Below, piece after piece: positions 60,480 through 64,000 of a stretch of DNA of 64,000 nt. Below the pieces are notes generated by a model. The model ran no database searches. It was not told the DNA's origin and saw only the letters and a program-made list of their open reading frames with translations. The position numbers were made by a program, and so were the translations under genes. The DNA is from Diadema setosum (lineage: Eukaryota > Echinodermata > Echinoidea > Diadematoida > Diadematidae), in the NCBI RefSeq assembly GCF_964275005.1, contig NC_092700.1:23917674-23981673 (forward strand), given 5' to 3'. Position 1 is the stretch's first letter, and the number at the start of each line of letters is the position of its first letter.

Positions 60480-60735
60480 CATTTAAATAATTTTGTAGAT
60501 GGCGCCGAGGCCGAGGTCGAATCTACTCCCAGGCCGACGCATTCGCAGCAGAGCGACTGTGCCCGCCCCTCGCTAGGGAGAACTTTGGACGCCAGCGAAT
60601 ACGGAACGCGGGTCCCTCGCGACACTTTGGAGCTGGAACAGCAACCTCGCATATAAAGACGCTCCACCCACGAATCAGTTCATCTGGAAGCGAACAGTTT
60701 GACAATTAATGTGACTCTGTGGACAACGCAGGTGA
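60480..60735 (+). promoter_or_regulatory. CpG-rich TATA promoter with possible leader exon
   Basis: A CpG-rich stretch (60498-60650) leads to TATAAA at 60652-60657 and an initiator-like TCAGTT at 60675-60680. A possible untranslated leader follows, ending in a good donor CGCAG/GTGAGC at 60731/60732. This could be the start of a plus-strand gene beyond the window, or the promoter of a solo LTR; no repeat partner is visible in this window to decide. Confidence 0.4.
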
Positions 60736-61760
60736 GCGATGAACCTGGCGGGTGCATGACACCCTGTAGATATGATTGGCTATGACGTGGAAGTGTCGCT
60801 GAAGTAGAGAGAGGAAGGTCATGTTAAATTGGTAAAAAGATGAAAATAATGTGCACATAATTCGAATATTGGTATTTATACACTTCATGATAATTGCGGG
60901 TTAGCTCAGAACCCGGATGTAAACGGAAGCAGTGTAATTGAAGACAAGTGTTATAACCGCGGTAAACCGTCGTGCGTGCAGGCTGGTCATCTCAGGATCA
61001 GCACTACGGTGGTGTGAACCAAATAGTGTTGCGCTTGATAGCAGATAGTGTATTGTCAGGGATAACGTATTGATAGCGAAGCTGGTATAATTATTCTGAA
61101 CAAGTGTCAAGCCAAAATTACAGGTGGAACCGGACCAAGACAGGGTCCCGTTCACCTGGTTGTCGAATATAAGAGTATTGTAATTTAAATTATCTCACTC
61201 AGAATTTTGATTTTGCATTTTATGTTGGTCACAACTCCTTGATTTCAGTCCTGTAAATATTCCACAAATGCTTATATTAAATTGTACATTAAAGTGAATG
61301 GCACGAGTGTGATTGAGTATTATTTGAGGCCGCCAATGTGACACTTGGACTATCATTCAAGACATTATTATAAGACAGAATTTGATAGGATCTATGAATA
61401 CTAGCTAGTACTTTGGTGTTCAATGTGCATACAAGTGTACACATCCCTAGTTCATAAACAAAAGTTTGTATCCCAAGAATTAAAGGTAAAACAAGGCAAG
61501 TGCCGCAATGTGTCTCGCCCACAAGTGTACAACACATTTTTTCTTTATTTTGTTCACAAATGGACCTATGGATCAAAAGTTAGGAGTCATAATTAAATAC
61601 ACAGTACATTGGGTCCCTAAACTTTAATTGACCCCTGCCTGTGACCTTTGACCTTGTGGTGACCATCAACTCCCCAAGGTACATCTACCATCCTAGTTTG
61701 GTCACATAAAGACTTACGGATCAAAAGTTATGACCCATAATCAAAACGTGCCCTAAACAC

Positions 61761-62327
61761 TTAAAGGGAAGATAAACCCCAAGAGCAATGTGGATTGAGT
61801 GAAAGCAGCAACATTAGTAGAACACATCAGTGAAAGTTTGAAGAAAATCGGACAATCGATGCAAAAGTTATGAATTTTTAAAGTTTTGGTGTTGGAACCG
61901 CTGGATGAGGAGACTACTAGAGGTTATGACGTATGAGTGGACAACAATACCAAGAAAATATAAAGAAAATTCTACAAAAATCCATTTTTCATGAAAATTA
62001 CAAATTCCATCAACTTGATATTGACATATGTTAAGGGTAGCAATTATTCCCCCTGCTTTCTGAAAGAGGTTGGTCCATTGCTCTTTCACGATTCTAGAAA
62101 AGTGAATTTTTGTTGAATTTCCTTTATATTTTCTTTGTATTGTTGTCCACTCATACGTCATATCCTCTAGTAGTCTCCTCATCCAGCGGTTCCAACACCA
62201 AAACTTTAAAAAATTCATAACTTTTGCATCGATTGTCCGATTTTCCTCAAACTTTCACTGATGTGTTCTACTAATGTTGCTGCTTTCACTCAATCCACAT
62301 TGCTCTTGGGGTTTATCTTCCCTTTAA
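61761..62327. mobile_element. Kolobok/T2-type palindromic MITE (TTAA target)
   Basis: TTAA then AGGGAAGATAAACCCC at the left, GGGGTTTATCTTCCCT then TTAA at the right. The arms of about 230 bp are near-perfect inverted copies, indicating a recent insertion. The 116-codon minus-strand frame through it is an artefact of the palindrome. Confidence 0.88.
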
Positions 62328-62367
62328 CATTGGGCCCTAAAAGTTCATTGACTCCTGCCTGTGACCT

Positions 62368-62948
62368 TTAAAGGACAAGTTCACCTTCATAAACATAAGG
62401 ATTGAGAGAATGTAGCAATATTAGTAGAACACATCATTGAAAGTTTGAGGAAAATCAGACAATCCGTTCAAAAGTTATGAATTTTTGAAGTTTTTGTGCA
62501 GTACCAGCTGGATGAGAAGACTACTGCAGTGTATGAATAACTTAGATGTCACATGCGTACAACAATATAAGGAAAATATAAAGAGAATTTCACAAAATTC
62601 CATCTTTTGAAAAAAGTACACATTGCCCTGACTCGTTACCGGTAAATGTTATGGGTAATATTATTCCCCCTGCCTTTAGAAAGAGGCCAAGTCAATTGCT
62701 CTTTTATTATGCGAAAAAAGTGAAAATATGTTGAATTTTCTTTTATATTTTCTTTAAAATACTGTTGTACGCATATGACTCACAAGCTGTAGTAGTCTCC
62801 TCATCCAGCGGTTCCAACACAAAAATTTTAAAAATTCATAACTTTTGCATCGATTGTCCAATTTTCCTCAAACTTTCACTGATGTGTTCTACTAATATTG
62901 CTGCATTTTCTCAATCCTTATGTTTATGAAGGTGAACTTGTCCTTTAA
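62368..62948. mobile_element. Kolobok/T2-type palindromic MITE (TTAA target)
   Basis: TTAA at 62368-62371 then AGGACAAGTTCACC; GGTGAACTTGTCCT then TTAA at 62945-62948. It interrupts a TGACCTTTGACC-type block: removing it leaves GTGACCTTTAACCTTGAGGT, matching the block at 61643 but for one G-to-A change that makes the TTAA site. Confidence 0.9.
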
Positions 62949-63105
62949 CCTTGAGGTGACCTTCATACTTGGTAAAAGGTAAAACTTTGTATGACCACTC
63001 TTCCCTCCACGTTTGATTCAAATTGAAGCCCAGAGTACAGAGTTATTCAAGTTTTTGTAGCGTTACGGACAGACGACGGACGGAGGGACGGATGGACGGA
63101 GTCTC

Positions 63106-63845
63106 CCCTCACCTCCGGTGGGCTCAACAAAAATTAGAGTGCCTAACACATCCAGATTCGGAGAGCTACATATCAAAGGAAGAATTGTCTATATGCTGTT
63201 GCTGCAGTTATATCTTTTTTTTTGTCCATGATTACTCTTTCCATTCTATCACTTAATACCCCTACAAAATGCGAAAAATTGACATAAATGTATTTCAGAT
63301 TACTTTCTGTTGAGACATTTCCCTCGGCAATAAAATACCTTTGTGAAGGAAAAAAAACCACATACAATCGTGTACAAACAAAAATGTAACTCAAGTCTCT
63401 AAGGAACAATACACAAGCACAAAAGCCACACATATGCAAACATTCCAGAAGAACAGAGCCATAACAATGAATCAACCTTGTCATGATGACGTTGGGAATT
63501 CCCACCATTGAACACTGGCATGAAATATGAGAATGCACTATTTTGTTCTTTCATCATTATAGGGCAATGACAGCAGGATGTGTAAACATATTTCGCAATC
63601 ACTACGCATCTGAGGATGCATTATGTGCTGGTACAAATGGGCACACATGTGCCAACAAACACACACACAAAATTGTTATTCGAAAATTATGACAATGACC
63701 CCTGTCATACCCTCTCTTTGGTCACACCCTCTGCTTCACATGCATTGAACTGTTATTTTTCCTCTAATCGTGATTTAAAATGATACACACTATATCAATC
63801 ACACAGTTGTCAACACACATACTTCATGCATTAATCACATAGCAT
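63106..63845. other. Gene-less stretch
   Basis: AT-rich with a short CA tract at 63658-63670. No exon supported; a 121-codon minus-strand frame lacks any domain. Confidence 0.4.
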
Positions 63846-64000
63846 GTGGCAGAAGTATTCAATGAATACTTTGTAAGCATAGGACCTAATCTTGCCAGCA
63901 GTATTCCGCATTCAAATACTGATTTTTATTACTTTCTAAAAGACCAGAATCAGCAGTCTCTTTTTTTTGAACCTGTAATTGAAGAAGAAATCAAAGATAT
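63846..64000 (+). CDS. LINE reverse transcriptase fragment, cut by the window edge
   Basis: The plus strand reads VAEVFNEYFVSIGPNLASSI, then PHSNTDFYYFLKDQNQQSLF FEPVIEEEIKDI, open to the last base. FNEYF-SIGPNLA followed by E-EI-DI is the linker just before the RT domain in many Jockey/CR1/RTE-type LINEs. An in-frame TAG lies just before 63846 and no endonuclease is seen upstream, so the copy appears 5'-truncated here, as LINE copies usually are. Confidence 0.7.
   Translation, partial: MAEVFNEYFVSIGPNLASSIPHSNTDFYYFLKDQNQQSLFFEPVIEEEIKD

Larger units (their letters stand above)
61480..63105. repeat. Old repeat with TGTGACCTTTGACC blocks, split by two MITEs
   Basis: CCTGCCTGTGACCTTTGACC at 61635 recurs as CTCCTGCCTGTGACCTTT at 62352. 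The right end has ACGGACAGACGACGGACGGA (63063-63082), like the ends of related repeats here. Two MITEs interrupt it (61761-62327 and 62368-62948). The left boundary is approximate. Confidence 0.6.

Noticed and set aside
60880-60990. GGTTAGCTCAG-like tRNA A-box
   Set aside because: No matching B-box or cloverleaf pairing within the right distance.
61868-62218. 116-codon minus-strand open frame
   Set aside because: It reads through both arms of a palindromic MITE; its start and end mirror each other.

Overview
The window looks like AT-rich invertebrate deuterostome DNA, most likely echinoderm (sea-urchin-like). Reasons: short exons separated by long introns, many simple repeats, palindromic TTAA-target MITEs, and a foldback element built of 15-bp units like the TU elements described in sea urchins. 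No bacterial gene arrangement, rRNA, tRNA or CRISPR array was seen. All coding calls are exons joined by eye from splice sites and reading phase.

Two genes are well supported, both on the minus strand. (1) 2212-6533: a three-exon, 175-residue protein matching the CIMIP5/C2orf50 family of ciliary microtubule inner proteins. (2) 25045-35743, perhaps from 40028: a TRAF adaptor of the TRAF2/3/5 type, with a RING finger split over two exons, two TRAF-type zinc fingers over two exons, and one large terminal exon carrying a Ser/Thr-rich linker, a coiled coil and a TRAF-C/MATH domain. Exon phases agree throughout. The TRAF protein would be a cytoplasmic signalling adaptor or ubiquitin ligase; the CIMIP5 protein would lie inside axonemal doublets. 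Nothing suggests the two work together.

Weaker gene evidence, all on the minus strand: an unidentified gene with exons at 16879-16970 and 17482-17587, a last exon with one membrane segment at 46581-46745, and possible last exons at 45669-45820 and 51285-51460. On the plus strand there is a CpG-rich, TATA-containing promoter-like segment at 60480-60735. The right edge enters a LINE reverse transcriptase (63846-64000), and a decayed LINE tail lies at 58829-58995.

Much of the rest is mobile or repetitive DNA. Main items: a 5.2-kb element with long inverted ends in a TRAF intron (28937-34160), strewn with a GAACGTCCGTGA-type motif; a 1.9-kb element (49190-51110) strewn with a GTCCCACGCGTTACT motif; a 1.07-kb foldback (38103-39174); a 1.6-kb TU-like foldback (56306-57908); at least five Kolobok/T2-type MITEs, two of them inserted in an older repeat; and three related repeats with shared termini carrying either GTTACCATGGCAAC palindromes or TGACCTTTGACC direct repeats. 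Long stretches (8.4-16.8 kb, 19.2-24.6 kb) hold no gene I can support.
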